DNA from: Maritalea sp051251695
GTDB lineage: Bacteria > Pseudomonadota > Alphaproteobacteria > Rhizobiales > Devosiaceae
DNA length: 64,000 nucleotides
Direction: 5' to 3'
NCBI RefSeq assembly: GCF_051251695.1
Contig: NZ_JBPOEU010000018.1
Coordinates: 1-64,000, forward strand
Made by a program: the position numbers and the translations under genes. Position 1 is the stretch's first letter. Every line of letters begins with the position of its first letter. The notes under the pieces are model-generated. The model searched no databases and was not told the origin of the DNA. It saw only the letters and a program-made list of their open reading frames with translations. Positions 23,717 through 32,757 of this stretch are shown one piece after another.

Positions 23717-26700
23717 TTAGCTACAACCCGTTGTTGAGCCACAGGTGTCGCACTTCAAACAAGTCCCATTCCGGACCAGCGTGAAGTTGGCGCATTCGGG
23801 GCAGCTTTCGCCGACATAGCCTTTCATCTGGGCTTGGACGCGTTGGGTGTTTATGTCGGCTACTGGGGGGGCAGTGGCCGGGGCAGCCTCAGCTGGAGCA
23901 ACTGAAAGTTCGGTTGCGGTTTGGCTTTCCGTTTTCAACATGGTTGCAGCACTGGTTTGCATGGCCTGAACGGCGTTGCCAGAAGTGGCAGTTGGCTCTG
24001 AAGACACAAGCATTAAGTTTTTGTCTTTCACGCGGCCTCTGGTGAGGCCTTTGGAGACAAATTGTGCCGCACCAACAGGTTTTGCGCCATTACCCGAAGT
24101 TTGGTCTTGCCCGGCATTGGATGACAAGGACGTGGTGCTCATATTGTCAGGGGTTACGTGGGCCAAATCATCGCGATCAAGATAAGAGATCGCCAATTCG
24201 CGGAACACATAATCCAAAATCGAAGTCGCGGATTTAATCGCTTCGTTGCCTTGCACCATGCCCGCAGGTTCGAACTTGGTGAAGGTGAACGCATCCACAT
24301 ATTCTTCGAGCGGGACGCCATATTGTAGGCCAAGCGAGATAGCGATGGCGAAGTTGTTCATCATCGCGCGGAAGGCGGCGCCTTCTTTGTGCATATCAAT
24401 GAAAATTTCACCTAAGCGACCATCGTCATATTCGCCGCTGCGAAGGAAGATCGTGTGACCACCGACGCGAGATTTTTGCGTGTAGCCTTTACGGCGATCA
24501 GGCATTTTCTCGCGGTCGCGAACCCGCTCAACAATCCGTTCGACAATGCGTTCAGCAACAGCAGCTGTACGTTCAACAGGGGCTTTTGCCGCCATTTCTT
24601 CGGCTGCGTCCATGGCGTCATCATCATCGTCCGCTAGCAATTGTGCGTTTAGCGGCTGGCTGAGTTTTGAGCCGTCACGATAAAGCGCGTTGGCTTTAAG
24701 CGCGAGTTTCCAAGAGAGCATGTAGCTTTCTTTACACTCTTCAACCGTTGCGTTGTTTGGCATGTTGATGGTTTTAGAAATCGCACCAGAGATGAACGGC
24801 TGAGCCGCTGCCATCATGCGGATGTGGCTTTCAACACTAAGGAAGCGCTTGCCGATCCGACCGCAAGGGTTGGCGCAGTCAAACACCACATAATGCTCTT
24901 CTTTAAGGTGAGGGGCTTTTTCTAGCGTCATCGCACCACAAATGTGGATGTTTGCCGCGTCGATTTCTTCTTTGGTGAAGCCAAGAGCCGCCAACATGTC
25001 AAAGTTCATGTCGTTGAGCTGCTCATCGGTCAGGCCAAGATCGTTTTTGCAAAACTCTTCGCCAAGGCTCCATTTGTTGAACGCGAATTTGATGTCAAAT
25101 GCGCTTTCAAGCCCAGCATTGATCGCCGCAACTTTCTCATCGGTGAAGCCTTTGGCTTTCAACGTGGTTGGGTTGACGCCCGGCGCTTGGTTTAGATTGC
25201 CGTGACCCACGGCGTAAACTTCGATCTCAGCGATCTGATCTTCAGCATAACCAAGTGTGCGAAGCGCTTCTGGCACGGCGCGGTTGATGATTTTGAAGTA
25301 ACCACCACCGGCAAGCTTTTTGAATTTCACGAGGGCGAAATCTGGCTCAATGCCTGTGGTGTCGCAATCCATCACCAAACCAATGGTGCCGGTTGGGGCA
25401 ATCACGGAGACTTGCGCGTTACGGAAACCGTGCTTTTCGCCAAGTTTTAATGCATTGTCCCAAGCCTTTTTGGCATGTTTGACCAAACGGTGGTCAGGAC
25501 AATTATCGTGGTCAAGTGGCACAGGGTTGATGGCGAGTTTTTCATAACCATCTGACTTGCCGTAGGCAGCCGTGCGGTGGTTGCGGATAACCCGAAGCAT
25601 GTCGTTCTTGTTTGGCTTGTAGCTTGGGAACGGCCCAAGTTCTTTGGCCATTTCGGCAGACGTTGCATATGATACGCCGGTCAGGATTGCGGTGATGGCA
25701 CCGCCAATGGCACGGCCTTCATCAGAATCGTAACCAATGCCGGATGTCATCAACAAACCGCCAATATTGGCGTAGCCAAGACCCAAGGTGCGGAATTCAA
25801 ATGAGCGCTCTGCAATCGCTTTACTTGGGAACTGAGCCATCATCACCGAGACTTCGAGCACCATGGTCCAAAGGCGAACCGAATGTTCAAAATCATCGAT
25901 CAGGAACTCACCGTTCTTGTCGCGATATTGAAGTAGGTTCAATGAAGCCAAATTACAGGCGGTATCGTCCAGGAACATATATTCCGAGCAAGGATTGGAT
26001 GCGCGGATATCCCCCGATGATTTGCAGGTGTGCCAATCATTGATGGTGGTGTGATATTGAATGCCCGGATCGGCACACGCCCATGCGGCATAGCCAACAC
26101 TGTCCCACAAATCGCGTGCCTTTAGGGTTTTCGTTGTTTTGCCAGAAATGCGGCCCACTAAATCCCAATCGCTGTCGTCTTCAACCGCTTCAAGGAAGCC
26201 ATCGGTAACGCGAATTGAATTGTTTGAGTTTTGGCCAGCAACTGTCAAATAGGCCTCGCTATCCCAATCGGTGTCATAAACCGGGAATTCAAGGTCAGTA
26301 TATCCTTGTTCGGCAAACTGGATGACGCGCTGAATGTAGTTTTCAGACACCAAAGCTTTTTTCGCTGCGCGGACTTCGCGCTTAAGGGCAGGGTTCTTCA
26401 ATACATCAAAGCAATCATTGCCTTGGCCTTCGCAATTCACGCAGGCCTTCATGATGGCTTTCATGTGTTTGGAAACGGTTTTGGAACCAGTGACGAGGGC
26501 AGCAACCTTTTGCTCCTCTTTCACCTTCCAATTGATATATTCTTCAATATCTGGGTGATCGATATCGACCACAACCATTTTCGCGGCGCGTCGGGTGGTG
26601 CCACCAGATTTGATGGCGCCTGCTGCCCGATCACCAATTTTTAGGAACGACATCAAGCCCGAAGACTTGCCGCCACCTGAAAGGCTTTCGCCTGAACCGC

Positions 26701-27415
26701 GAAGGGCGGAGAAGTTGGAGCCGGTGCCTGAGCCATATTTGAACAAACGTGCTTCACGGACCCAAAGATCCATAATGCCACCGTCACCCACCAGATCATC
26801 GTCCACTGACTGGATGAAACAAGCGTGGGGCTGAGGGTGCTCATAAGCTGAGGCGGAGCGCACAAGCTCATGGGAGAAGGGGTCTACATAATGGTGACCT
26901 TGGCCCGGCCCATCAATACCGTATGCCCAGTGAAGGCCCGTATTGAACCATTGTGGGGAATTGGGTGCGCACTTTTGCGTGGCGAGCATGAAGCACAATT
27001 CATCAAAGAAAGCGCGGGCGTCTTCTTCTTTATTGAAATAGCCGCCTTTCCAGCCCCAATAGGTCCATGTGCCGGCTAAACGGTCAAAGACCTGGCGGCT
27101 ATCGATTTCAGAGCCATAACGCTCGTCTTCTGGCAATCTTGCCAGCGCGTCTTCGTCAGGCACCGAGCGCCAAAGCCACGATGGAACTGTGTTTTCTTCT
27201 TGCTTTTTCAGCTGGGCAGCAACGCCAGCCTTACGGAAATATTTTTGCGCGATAATATCGGCAGCAACTTGTGACCAGCTTGCGGGCACATCAATATTTT
27301 CGAGCCTAAAAACAATCGACCCATCGGGGTTCTTAATTTCGCTGGTCGCCTTGCGAAACTTAATGTCTGCATATGGTGATTGATTTGGCTTCGTGTAACG
27401 CCGTTCTATGCGCAT
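23717..27415 (-). CDS. nrdJ: adenosylcobalamin-dependent (class II) ribonucleotide reductase
   Basis: This 1232-residue enzyme makes deoxyribonucleotides with a B12 cofactor and works with or without oxygen. Core motifs include NSPQWFNTGLHW, PHACFIQSVDDD, the catalytic loop SNPCSEYMFLDDTACNL and the nucleotide-binding PTGTIGLVMDCDTTGIEPD. The C-terminus has a zinc-ribbon-like tail with CPEC, CLKC and CGSTTGC, which carries the redox-active cysteines in this long alphaproteobacterial form. A linker of about 30 residues rich in acid and glutamate-arginine repeats (ERIVERIVERVRD) lies near residue 970. No cobalamin riboswitch is visible upstream. It is a single-gene unit with its own terminator. 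Confidence 0.96.
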   Translation of the reverse strand: MRIERRYTKPNQSPYADIKFRKATSEIKNPDGSIVFRLENIDVPASWSQVAADIIAQKYFRKAGVAAQLKKQEENTVPSWLWRSVPDEDALARLPEDERYGSEIDSRQVFDRLAGTWTYWGWKGGYFNKEEDARAFFDELCFMLATQKCAPNSPQWFNTGLHWAYGIDGPGQGHHYVDPFSHELVRSASAYEHPQPHACFIQSVDDDLVGDGGIMDLWVREARLFKYGSGTGSNFSALRGSGESLSGGGKSSGLMSFLKIGDRAAGAIKSGGTTRRAAKMVVVDIDHPDIEEYINWKVKEEQKVAALVTGSKTVSKHMKAIMKACVNCEGQGNDCFDVLKNPALKREVRAAKKALVSENYIQRVIQFAEQGYTDLEFPVYDTDWDSEAYLTVAGQNSNNSIRVTDGFLEAVEDDSDWDLVGRISGKTTKTLKARDLWDSVGYAAWACADPGIQYHTTINDWHTCKSSGDIRASNPCSEYMFLDDTACNLASLNLLQYRDKNGEFLIDDFEHSVRLWTMVLEVSVMMAQFPSKAIAERSFEFRTLGLGYANIGGLLMTSGIGYDSDEGRAIGGAITAILTGVSYATSAEMAKELGPFPSYKPNKNDMLRVIRNHRTAAYGKSDGYEKLAINPVPLDHDNCPDHRLVKHAKKAWDNALKLGEKHGFRNAQVSVIAPTGTIGLVMDCDTTGIEPDFALVKFKKLAGGGYFKIINRAVPEALRTLGYAEDQIAEIEVYAVGHGNLNQAPGVNPTTLKAKGFTDEKVAAINAGLESAFDIKFAFNKWSLGEEFCKNDLGLTDEQLNDMNFDMLAALGFTKEEIDAANIHICGAMTLEKAPHLKEEHYVVFDCANPCGRIGKRFLSVESHIRMMAAAQPFISGAISKTINMPNNATVEECKESYMLSWKLALKANALYRDGSKLSQPLNAQLLADDDDDAMDAAEEMAAKAPVERTAAVAERIVERIVERVRDREKMPDRRKGYTQKSRVGGHTIFLRSGEYDDGRLGEIFIDMHKEGAAFRAMMNNFAIAISLGLQYGVPLEEYVDAFTFTKFEPAGMVQGNEAIKSATSILDYVFRELAISYLDRDDLAHVTPDNMSTTSLSSNAGQDQTSGNGAKPVGAAQFVSKGLTRGRVKDKNLMLVSSEPTATSGNAVQAMQTSAATMLKTESQTATELSVAPAEAAPATAPPVADINTQRVQAQMKGYVGESCPECANFTLVRNGTCLKCDTCGSTTGCS

Positions 27416-28157
27416 TTATAGTGACCCCTGTATAAATTGAGCATAAAAATTATGCCCGTTGAACCAATATGGTTCCCGAAATTCTGTTCAACACTGCCTG
27501 TTAGGCGCAGGAAATATGCCTTTCCTGCATGGCCTATTAGCCCCAATATTTGCCTTACGGCCCAACATTTCTTGCTAGGTTTGATCCGCAGCGACATTTG
27601 CGCTTTAAATGCTTGCATTTTGATCAAAACCTCCGTCGCAGCTCGTACGCACTTTTACGTAGCGGCGCTGTTTGGATGTCCAATCAAACGCAAAACAGTA
27701 ACGCGACCATAAGGTTAGTGGTTTGGTCGAAATGCGTATTATGCTTTGCACAAACATACATTCAATTTGCAAGTACGGAGCCTACCGGTTTCAAAAAAAT
27801 CGTCAACTGCTTTGATTTGTGAAATTCACAATCCCTAGTGTGTTCTGCGGTCAAAAAGACCATATCTGGTATATGTGGTGTGAACAATGGGGATAACGTA
27901 AACGCTATGATTCGGATGCATTCTGGGTGAGTAACGGCAAAATGTTCCCTACAAGAATCGCTTAGTGCGCAAATGCTTCCTCCAAATTTTCCCCGAAAGT
28001 TCGGCAATTTAGTCCCAAATTTGAATGGTTCGCTCAAAGTTTGGGGAAACAATTTGGGGTCCGGAAAACTGCCATTGGTGTCCATGCCAACTTTATTTGA
28101 AATCCTGTCAAGTGCATTATTTAAGTGGAAAATTGTATTGCGTTTGGGTTGTTTTAA
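27416..28157. other. 742-bp gene-free region between nrdJ and the receiver protein
   Basis: Short frames exist on both strands but none has family resemblance or good start signals. It should contain the divergent promoters. In the nrdJ leader GCAGGAAA/TTTCCTGC (27507-27514 and 27521-27528) forms an 8-bp hairpin. Near 27975-28065 the run CCAAATTTTCCCC and, inverted, GGGGAAACAATTTGGGG makes an imperfect inverted repeat. Two CCAATAT words (27464 and 27543) are 79 bp apart, not the spacing usual for NrdR box pairs. Confidence 0.5.
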
Positions 28158-28751
28158 ATGGGTGGTCATACTCCATACGAAGTCGATGAACTGAATGGCC
28201 CTTCCGTGGTCGTGATTGAACATGCGCGACACATGCAAGTCCTTTATCGATCAATGCTTTCTGGAACCGGAACCCGCGCACTGCGGGTATATAGTGACCC
28301 TAAGGATGCGATTGCAGCCATTATTGCTGATCCGCCGGATGTTTTGCTGGTGGATTGGGACACAGATGACTTTCCGGGGAATCGATTCTTAAATCAGTTC
28401 CGGTCGCGCCAACTTTATCCTGTTTGTTTGCTGCCGGTGATCATGGTTATGTCAGAAGTTCGCCAGCGGACATGCGAACAAGCGATCCGGCTTGGTGCCC
28501 ATGCTGTTTTAACCAAACCGGTTTCAACCACCAGACTGTTTGAATATATTTCTTGGGTCGCATTGGAAAAACAAAAGATGCAGCTGACGGGTGATAAATA
28601 CATCGTGCGCCCGCTTGTTGAGCGCTTGAGCGAACTCAAAAACAACCAGTCCTCGCTCAAATCAAAGCATTTCGCGCAAGGACAACAGCAAGCTCAGGTC
28701 GAATCGTTGCAATCAGATGTGGATCGGATTTTGAAGTCCTCGTTCTATTAA
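28158..28751 (+). CDS. response-regulator receiver protein without output domain
   Basis: This 197-residue protein has one receiver domain at about residues 15-135. The phosphoacceptor is Asp66 (VLLVDWD), Ser99 is the switch residue (IMVMSEV) and Lys120 the conserved lysine (AVLTKPVS). The acidic pair that normally binds magnesium is Glu21-His22 (VVVIEHARHM) instead of two acids, so metal binding may be altered. The C-terminal 60 residues are helical and polar (HFAQGQQQAQVESLQSDVD) with no DNA-binding or enzyme domain. No histidine kinase is nearby. It may be a single-domain connector. Confidence 0.8.
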   Translation: MGGHTPYEVDELNGPSVVVIEHARHMQVLYRSMLSGTGTRALRVYSDPKDAIAAIIADPPDVLLVDWDTDDFPGNRFLNQFRSRQLYPVCLLPVIMVMSEVRQRTCEQAIRLGAHAVLTKPVSTTRLFEYISWVALEKQKMQLTGDKYIVRPLVERLSELKNNQSSLKSKHFAQGQQQAQVESLQSDVDRILKSSFY

Positions 28752-28918
28752 GGCCGAGATGAGGCGAGATTTGCACATTTACGCTAGATTTTGCTTAGAA
28801 ATGAAGGTGACACTTCTGGCTCTAAAGGGTAAGAGATGATAAACGCATCGGGTAGATAATGTGGGCAATCGATGTCCATTGGCGTTTAAATTGATCTTGT
28901 TGTTATTTTGGAGCTGAA

Positions 28919-29305
28919 ATGAAACAGCTATTTGCAGAACTATTTATCTGGTGGCACGGCCAAACCATGGGCACACGCTTATTCACGGCGCTCAATGGTA
29001 AATTTGTTGGTGAAGACGATGCTGGCAATAAATATTATGTTTCCAAGAAAGACAGCAAGCGCCGTTGGGTCACCTATAATGGCCCAATAGACGCGTCTGC
29101 TATTCAATCGGGATGGCATGGTTGGATGCACGGTCGTACCGATGTGCCGCCAACAGAGCAGAATTACCAAGCTAAGGCATGGGAAAAACCGCATCATGAA
29201 AATCTGACTGGAACCGGTGCTGCGTATCGGCCACAGGGTAGCTTGTTGGCAAATGGCCAACGTCCAGAAGTTACAGGTGATTATGATGCATGGTCGCCAG
29301 AATAA
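28919..29305 (+). CDS. NDUFA12-type complex I accessory subunit
   Basis: This 128-residue protein matches the NDUFA12/B17.2 family: an N-terminal FIWWHGQTMGTRL, then FVGEDDAGNKYYVSK, RRWVTYNGPIDAS and GWHGWMHGRTDVPP. In alphaproteobacteria, as in mitochondria, it is an accessory subunit of NADH:ubiquinone oxidoreductase. The gene lies away from the main nuo cluster, next to a DUF2155 gene, the usual arrangement. It ends just before the downstream start. Confidence 0.93.
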   Translation: MKQLFAELFIWWHGQTMGTRLFTALNGKFVGEDDAGNKYYVSKKDSKRRWVTYNGPIDASAIQSGWHGWMHGRTDVPPTEQNYQAKAWEKPHHENLTGTGAAYRPQGSLLANGQRPEVTGDYDAWSPE

Positions 29306-29316
29306 TAGAAAACTCT

Positions 29317-29745
29317 ATGCTTGAACTCTTTAAACGTTTCAATCGCCCGATTGTCGCTGCCATTTTGGTTTGCGCCTCAATGCTTGCATGGTCTTTGCCT
29401 GCCCGCGCGGATACGATTGCAAATCCCGTTGTCGTGTTTGCTGGTTTGGACAAAATAACCGGACGCATTATCAATTTTGACGTTTATATCGACGAAACGG
29501 TGCAGTTTGGCGCACTTCAAATGACGCCACGGGCTTGTTACACACGTCCTGCGAATGAGACCCAGCGGACAACTGTGTTTGTTGAAGTTGATCAAGTCTC
29601 ACTTAAGCAGACTGTGACGCGGATATTTACGGGTTGGATGTTTGCAGATAGTCCGGCGTTAAACGCCATCGACCATGCTGTTTATGACATTTGGCTGGTG
29701 GACTGCAAACAAGCCTCAGACGTTCCACCACCATCAAGCCGATAA
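29317..29745 (+). CDS. exported DUF2155 protein
   Basis: This 142-residue protein begins with a signal peptide (positive LFKRFNRP, hydrophobic IVAAILVCASMLAWSL, cleavage after ARA). The mature part has FAGLDKITGRIINFDVYI, two cysteines (ACYTRP and VDCKQ) that could pair in the periplasm, and RIFTGWMFADSPALNAIDH, which are features of DUF2155. Function is unknown. An ATG at 29290 would add nine residues and overlap the gene before it; 29317 fits the signal peptide better. Its 3' end overlaps aat by 64 bp, tail to tail. Confidence 0.85.
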   Translation: MLELFKRFNRPIVAAILVCASMLAWSLPARADTIANPVVVFAGLDKITGRIINFDVYIDETVQFGALQMTPRACYTRPANETQRTTVFVEVDQVSLKQTVTRIFTGWMFADSPALNAIDHAVYDIWLVDCKQASDVPPPSSR

Positions 29746-30356
29746 AAATCACCCTTAATTTTCAGGGCGTTGTGCAATCTCTCATGATATTGCTCGCGCG
29801 GTATTTCTACGCCGCCTAGCGAACGCAGATGGTTGGTGATGAATTGGGTATCAAGAAGCTCAAATCCACCAACATTTAGGCGGTCGACGAGGTGGGCGAG
29901 GGCAATTTTTGAAGCGTCGCGCTCCTTATGGAACATGCTTTCGCCAAAAAACGCGCCGCCAATCGCAATGCCATAAAGGCCTCCCACCAAGTTACCTTGA
30001 CGCCAGACCTCAACAGTATGGCAATATCCCATGCGAAACAGCATGTGATAAAGCTCTATAATCTCGTTATTGATCCAGGTTTCATCGCTGTCAGAACGTT
30101 TGTCAGCGCAGTTGGTGATAACGGCTAAAAAATTGGTATCGACGCGCACTTCAAAATGATCGCGCCGCATCAGTTTTTTCATGCTTTTTGAAACGTAAAA
30201 ACCGTCGAGCGGCATAATCCCGCGCTCATCTGGATCTACCCAAAACAGGTCGCTTGCCTCTGCACTTTCCGCCATTGGAAATATCCCATGGGCATAGGCG
30301 CTCAGGATCATTTCGGGGGTCAATTTGAGGGCGAGTGGATCGTTTTGAACAGCCAT
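29682..30356 (-). CDS. aat: leucyl/phenylalanyl-tRNA-protein transferase
   Basis: This 224-residue enzyme adds Leu or Phe to proteins with N-terminal Arg or Lys, marking them for ClpAP through the N-end rule. Typical segments are YAHGIFPMAES, FWVDPDERGIMPLDGFYVSKS, ETWINNEII, GGLYGIAIGGAFFGESMF and ELLDTQF. I start it at the ATG at 30356 (MAVQNDPLALK) since upstream codons run through the accC terminator. The last dozen residues (EACLQSTSQMS) extend past the usual end and lie over the end of the DUF2155 gene. Confidence 0.95.
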   Translation of the reverse strand: MAVQNDPLALKLTPEMILSAYAHGIFPMAESAEASDLFWVDPDERGIMPLDGFYVSKSMKKLMRRDHFEVRVDTNFLAVITNCADKRSDSDETWINNEIIELYHMLFRMGYCHTVEVWRQGNLVGGLYGIAIGGAFFGESMFHKERDASKIALAHLVDRLNVGGFELLDTQFITNHLRSLGGVEIPREQYHERLHNALKIKGDFYRLDGGGTSEACLQSTSQMS

Positions 30357-30360
30357 AATC

Positions 30361-30390
30361 AAAAACAGGGCCCCTTTGGGGGGCCCTGCG
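30361..30390 (-). terminator. rho-independent terminator after accC
   Basis: CAGGGCCCC (30366-30374) and GGGGCCCTG (30380-30388) form a perfect 9-bp stem over a 5-nt loop; on the minus strand it is followed by TTTTTG. It separates accC from aat. A T run on the other side could allow action in both directions. Confidence 0.85.
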
Positions 30391-30393
30391 TTT

Positions 30394-31731
30394 TTACATC
30401 CCCAAATATTTTTCCAGCCAATGAATATCATAGTTGCCGGAGATCACATCAGGCTCTTTGATCAATCGTCTAAAGAGCGGCAATGTTGTTTTAACCCCGT
30501 CAATAACAAACTCGTCTAGGGCACGGTTCAACCGTTGCAAACACTCTTCTCGCGTGCGGCCATGTACGATCAGCTTGCCGATGAGGCTGTCATAATATGG
30601 CGGGATTTTATATCCCTGATAAACACCAGAATCGACACGAACGCCCACGCCACCGGCTGGGTGATAATAAGAAATGGTGCCGGGAGAGGGTGCAAATGTA
30701 TCCGGGTCTTCAGCGTTGATGCGCACCTCGATAGCGTGCCCCCAAAACTGAACGTCTTCCTGCTTAACGGTCATTTCCATGCCAGCGGCAATGCGGATTT
30801 GCTCGTAAACAATGTCGACCATTGTAATGCGTTCAGTAACGGGGTGTTCCACCTGCAAACGGGTGTTCATTTCAATGAAATAGAACTCCCCATCTTCATA
30901 AAGGAACTCAACAGTACCAGCGCCCGAATATTTCATTTCCGCCACAGCGTTGGCACAGATCATGCCAATTTTGTGTCGCTGTTCAGGGGTTATGGTCGGC
31001 CCGTTTGCTTCTTCCCATACTTTTTGGTGACGGCGCTGCAAAGAACAGTCTCGTTCGCCCAAATGTACGGCGCGGCCTTTGCCGTCGCCCAATACCTGAA
31101 TTTCGATATGGCGTGGTTTGCCGAGATATTTTTCGATGTAAACCGCGTCGTCACCAAAAGCTGCTTTTGCTTCTGTGCGTGCAGTTGATAAGGCAATGCC
31201 GATTTCTTCGCTGTTTTTGGCAACCTTCATGCCACGACCACCGCCACCGGAGGCGGCTTTGATGATCACAGGATAGCCGATTTCTTCAGCAATTCGACGT
31301 GCTTCTTTATCTTCGGTCACGCCGCCTTCTGAACCGGGCACCACTGGAATGCCAAGCTTTTTGGCTGTTCGTTTGGCTTCGATCTTGTCGCCCATAATAT
31401 CGATATGGTGAGAAGACGGACCGATAAAGGCGATGTTGTGTTCCTCAAGAATTTGCGCGAAACGGGCATTTTCAGAAAGAAAACCATAGCCGGGATGCAC
31501 GGCTTCAGCGCCGGTGATTTCACAGGCCGCCAAAATGGACGGGATGTTGAGGTAACTATCCTTAGCCGGGGCCGGTCCGATACAAACGCTTTCGTCTGCC
31601 AAGCGCACATGCATTGCATCTGCGTCAGCTGTTGAGTGTACCGCAACGGTTTGAATGCCTAATTCTTTACAGGCGCGCAAGATGCGCAGGGCAATTTCGC
31701 CACGGTTTGCAATAAGAACTTTGGAGAACAT
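30394..31731 (-). CDS. accC: acetyl-CoA carboxylase, biotin carboxylase subunit
   Basis: This 445-residue ATP-grasp enzyme carboxylates the biotin on AccB, the first half-reaction of fatty acid synthesis. It begins FSKVLIANRGEIALRILRA, has EAVHPGYGFLSENARFA, the ATP loop KAASGGGGRGMKV, the metal site EFLYEDGEFYFIEMNTRLQ and the biotin-site RLQVEHPVTE. Length is standard. It follows accB by 11 nt, so the two are cotranscribed. Confidence 0.98.
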   Translation of the reverse strand: MFSKVLIANRGEIALRILRACKELGIQTVAVHSTADADAMHVRLADESVCIGPAPAKDSYLNIPSILAACEITGAEAVHPGYGFLSENARFAQILEEHNIAFIGPSSHHIDIMGDKIEAKRTAKKLGIPVVPGSEGGVTEDKEARRIAEEIGYPVIIKAASGGGGRGMKVAKNSEEIGIALSTARTEAKAAFGDDAVYIEKYLGKPRHIEIQVLGDGKGRAVHLGERDCSLQRRHQKVWEEANGPTITPEQRHKIGMICANAVAEMKYSGAGTVEFLYEDGEFYFIEMNTRLQVEHPVTERITMVDIVYEQIRIAAGMEMTVKQEDVQFWGHAIEVRINAEDPDTFAPSPGTISYYHPAGGVGVRVDSGVYQGYKIPPYYDSLIGKLIVHGRTREECLQRLNRALDEFVIDGVKTTLPLFRRLIKEPDVISGNYDIHWLEKYLGM

Positions 31732-31742
31732 GGGTGTTTCTC

Positions 31743-32240
31743 CTATTCAATCACAACAAGGGGTTCGCCGAATTCAACTGGCTGAGAATCATCAACCAGA
31801 ATGCGCGTAACGGTTCCAGCTTTATGGGCGGGAATTTGGTTCATGGTCTTCATCGCTTCGATGATCAGTACCGTTTGACCTTCGGTCACCTTCGCGCCGA
31901 CTTCAACAAAGTTCGCCGCGCTTGGTTCTGGCGCCATATAGGCTGTGCCAACCATGGGTGAGGTCAATGTGCCAGGGTTGGATGCCAAATCTTCTGCGGC
32001 TGGTGCTGCAACGGCTGTTGGGCCTGCTGGCGCTGCGCCCCCGGCTGGCATAGGTGCTGCCATTTGTTGCGGCGCGTACGCCATCGGAGCGGACATTTGA
32101 ACATTTTCTTGTGGGTAGGAGCGCGTAACGCGGACCCGGAAATCATCTTTTTCGATTTCGACTTCTACAAGATCTTGTTCGTTCAACAATTCTGCAATTG
32201 TCCGGATTAGATCGCGGTCAATTTGTGAATCTTTGGTCAT
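31743..32240 (-). CDS. accB: acetyl-CoA carboxylase, biotin carboxyl carrier protein
   Basis: This 165-residue protein carries biotin on the lysine of EAMKTMNQI in the C-terminal biotinyl domain (about residues 88-165). The usual motif is EAMKLMN; here threonine replaces leucine after the lysine. The N-terminal part (DLIRTIAELLNEQDLVEVE) is the AccC-interacting region, followed by a proline-alanine-rich linker (residues 50-85). It lies between aroQ and accC. Confidence 0.97.
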   Translation of the reverse strand: MTKDSQIDRDLIRTIAELLNEQDLVEVEIEKDDFRVRVTRSYPQENVQMSAPMAYAPQQMAAPMPAGGAAPAGPTAVAAPAAEDLASNPGTLTSPMVGTAYMAPEPSAANFVEVGAKVTEGQTVLIIEAMKTMNQIPAHKAGTVTRILVDDSQPVEFGEPLVVIE

Positions 32241-32263
32241 TTAGCTCGATTCTCCGATTTTTA

Positions 32264-32704
32264 TTACTCTGGGATCTGTGTCGCCAGTGCCCCAATTGCT
32301 AGAATATATCCAGTTGGCCCCAAACCGCAAATGGTTCCGGTGGCAACTGGGGATATGTATGAATGGTGGCGGAACGTTTCCCGTGCATAAATGTTAGATA
32401 AATGCACTTCTATTGTTGGAATGTTGATGGCGCGTATGGCGTCATGAAGCGCAACAGAAGTGTGGCTGTAGGCGGCTGGGTTGATGATTAGACCATCACC
32501 ATTCGCGCCCGCTTCTTGTATTTGGGTAACGAGTTCGCCTTCTGAATTGGTTTGAAAAAACGCTAATTCAAAGTCAAATCGTGCGCACTCATCAAGACAG
32601 GCGGCTTCAATCTCAGCCAAACCAACAGTGCCGTAAATGTCGCCTTCGCGGTTTCCGAGCAAGTTCAGGTTGGGGCCGTTTAGAATTGTTATTTTTTTGG
32701 CCAT
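32264..32704 (-). CDS. aroQ: type II 3-dehydroquinate dehydratase
   Basis: This 146-residue shikimate-pathway enzyme dehydrates 3-dehydroquinate. Active-site segments are NGPNLNLLGNREGDIYG, IINPAAYSHTSVALHDAI and VHLSNIYARETFRHHSYIS, which contain the catalytic tyrosine of the flexible lid region, asparagine, histidine and arginine residues expected for the type II fold. I start it at MAKKITIL; an ATG 10 codons earlier is in frame. It lies 23 nt upstream of accB and is the first gene of the aroQ-accB-accC run. Confidence 0.96.
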   Translation of the reverse strand: MAKKITILNGPNLNLLGNREGDIYGTVGLAEIEAACLDECARFDFELAFFQTNSEGELVTQIQEAGANGDGLIINPAAYSHTSVALHDAIRAINIPTIEVHLSNIYARETFRHHSYISPVATGTICGLGPTGYILAIGALATQIPE

Positions 32705-32757
32705 TAATTGCCGCCTATTTATGACATTCATCAAAAAAGTGTGATGTGACTATACGA

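Noticed and set aside
27461..27554. Possible NrdR boxes upstream of nrdJ
   Set aside because: The two CCAATAT words are 79 bp apart and not embedded in the expected 16-bp palindromes.
27437..27822. Two short plus-strand frames upstream of nrdJ
   Set aside because: No ribosome site, no family resemblance, and they overlap each other in different frames.
27762..28238. 158-codon minus-strand frame
   Set aside because: Overlaps the start of the receiver gene, has no motif, and lacks a good start.
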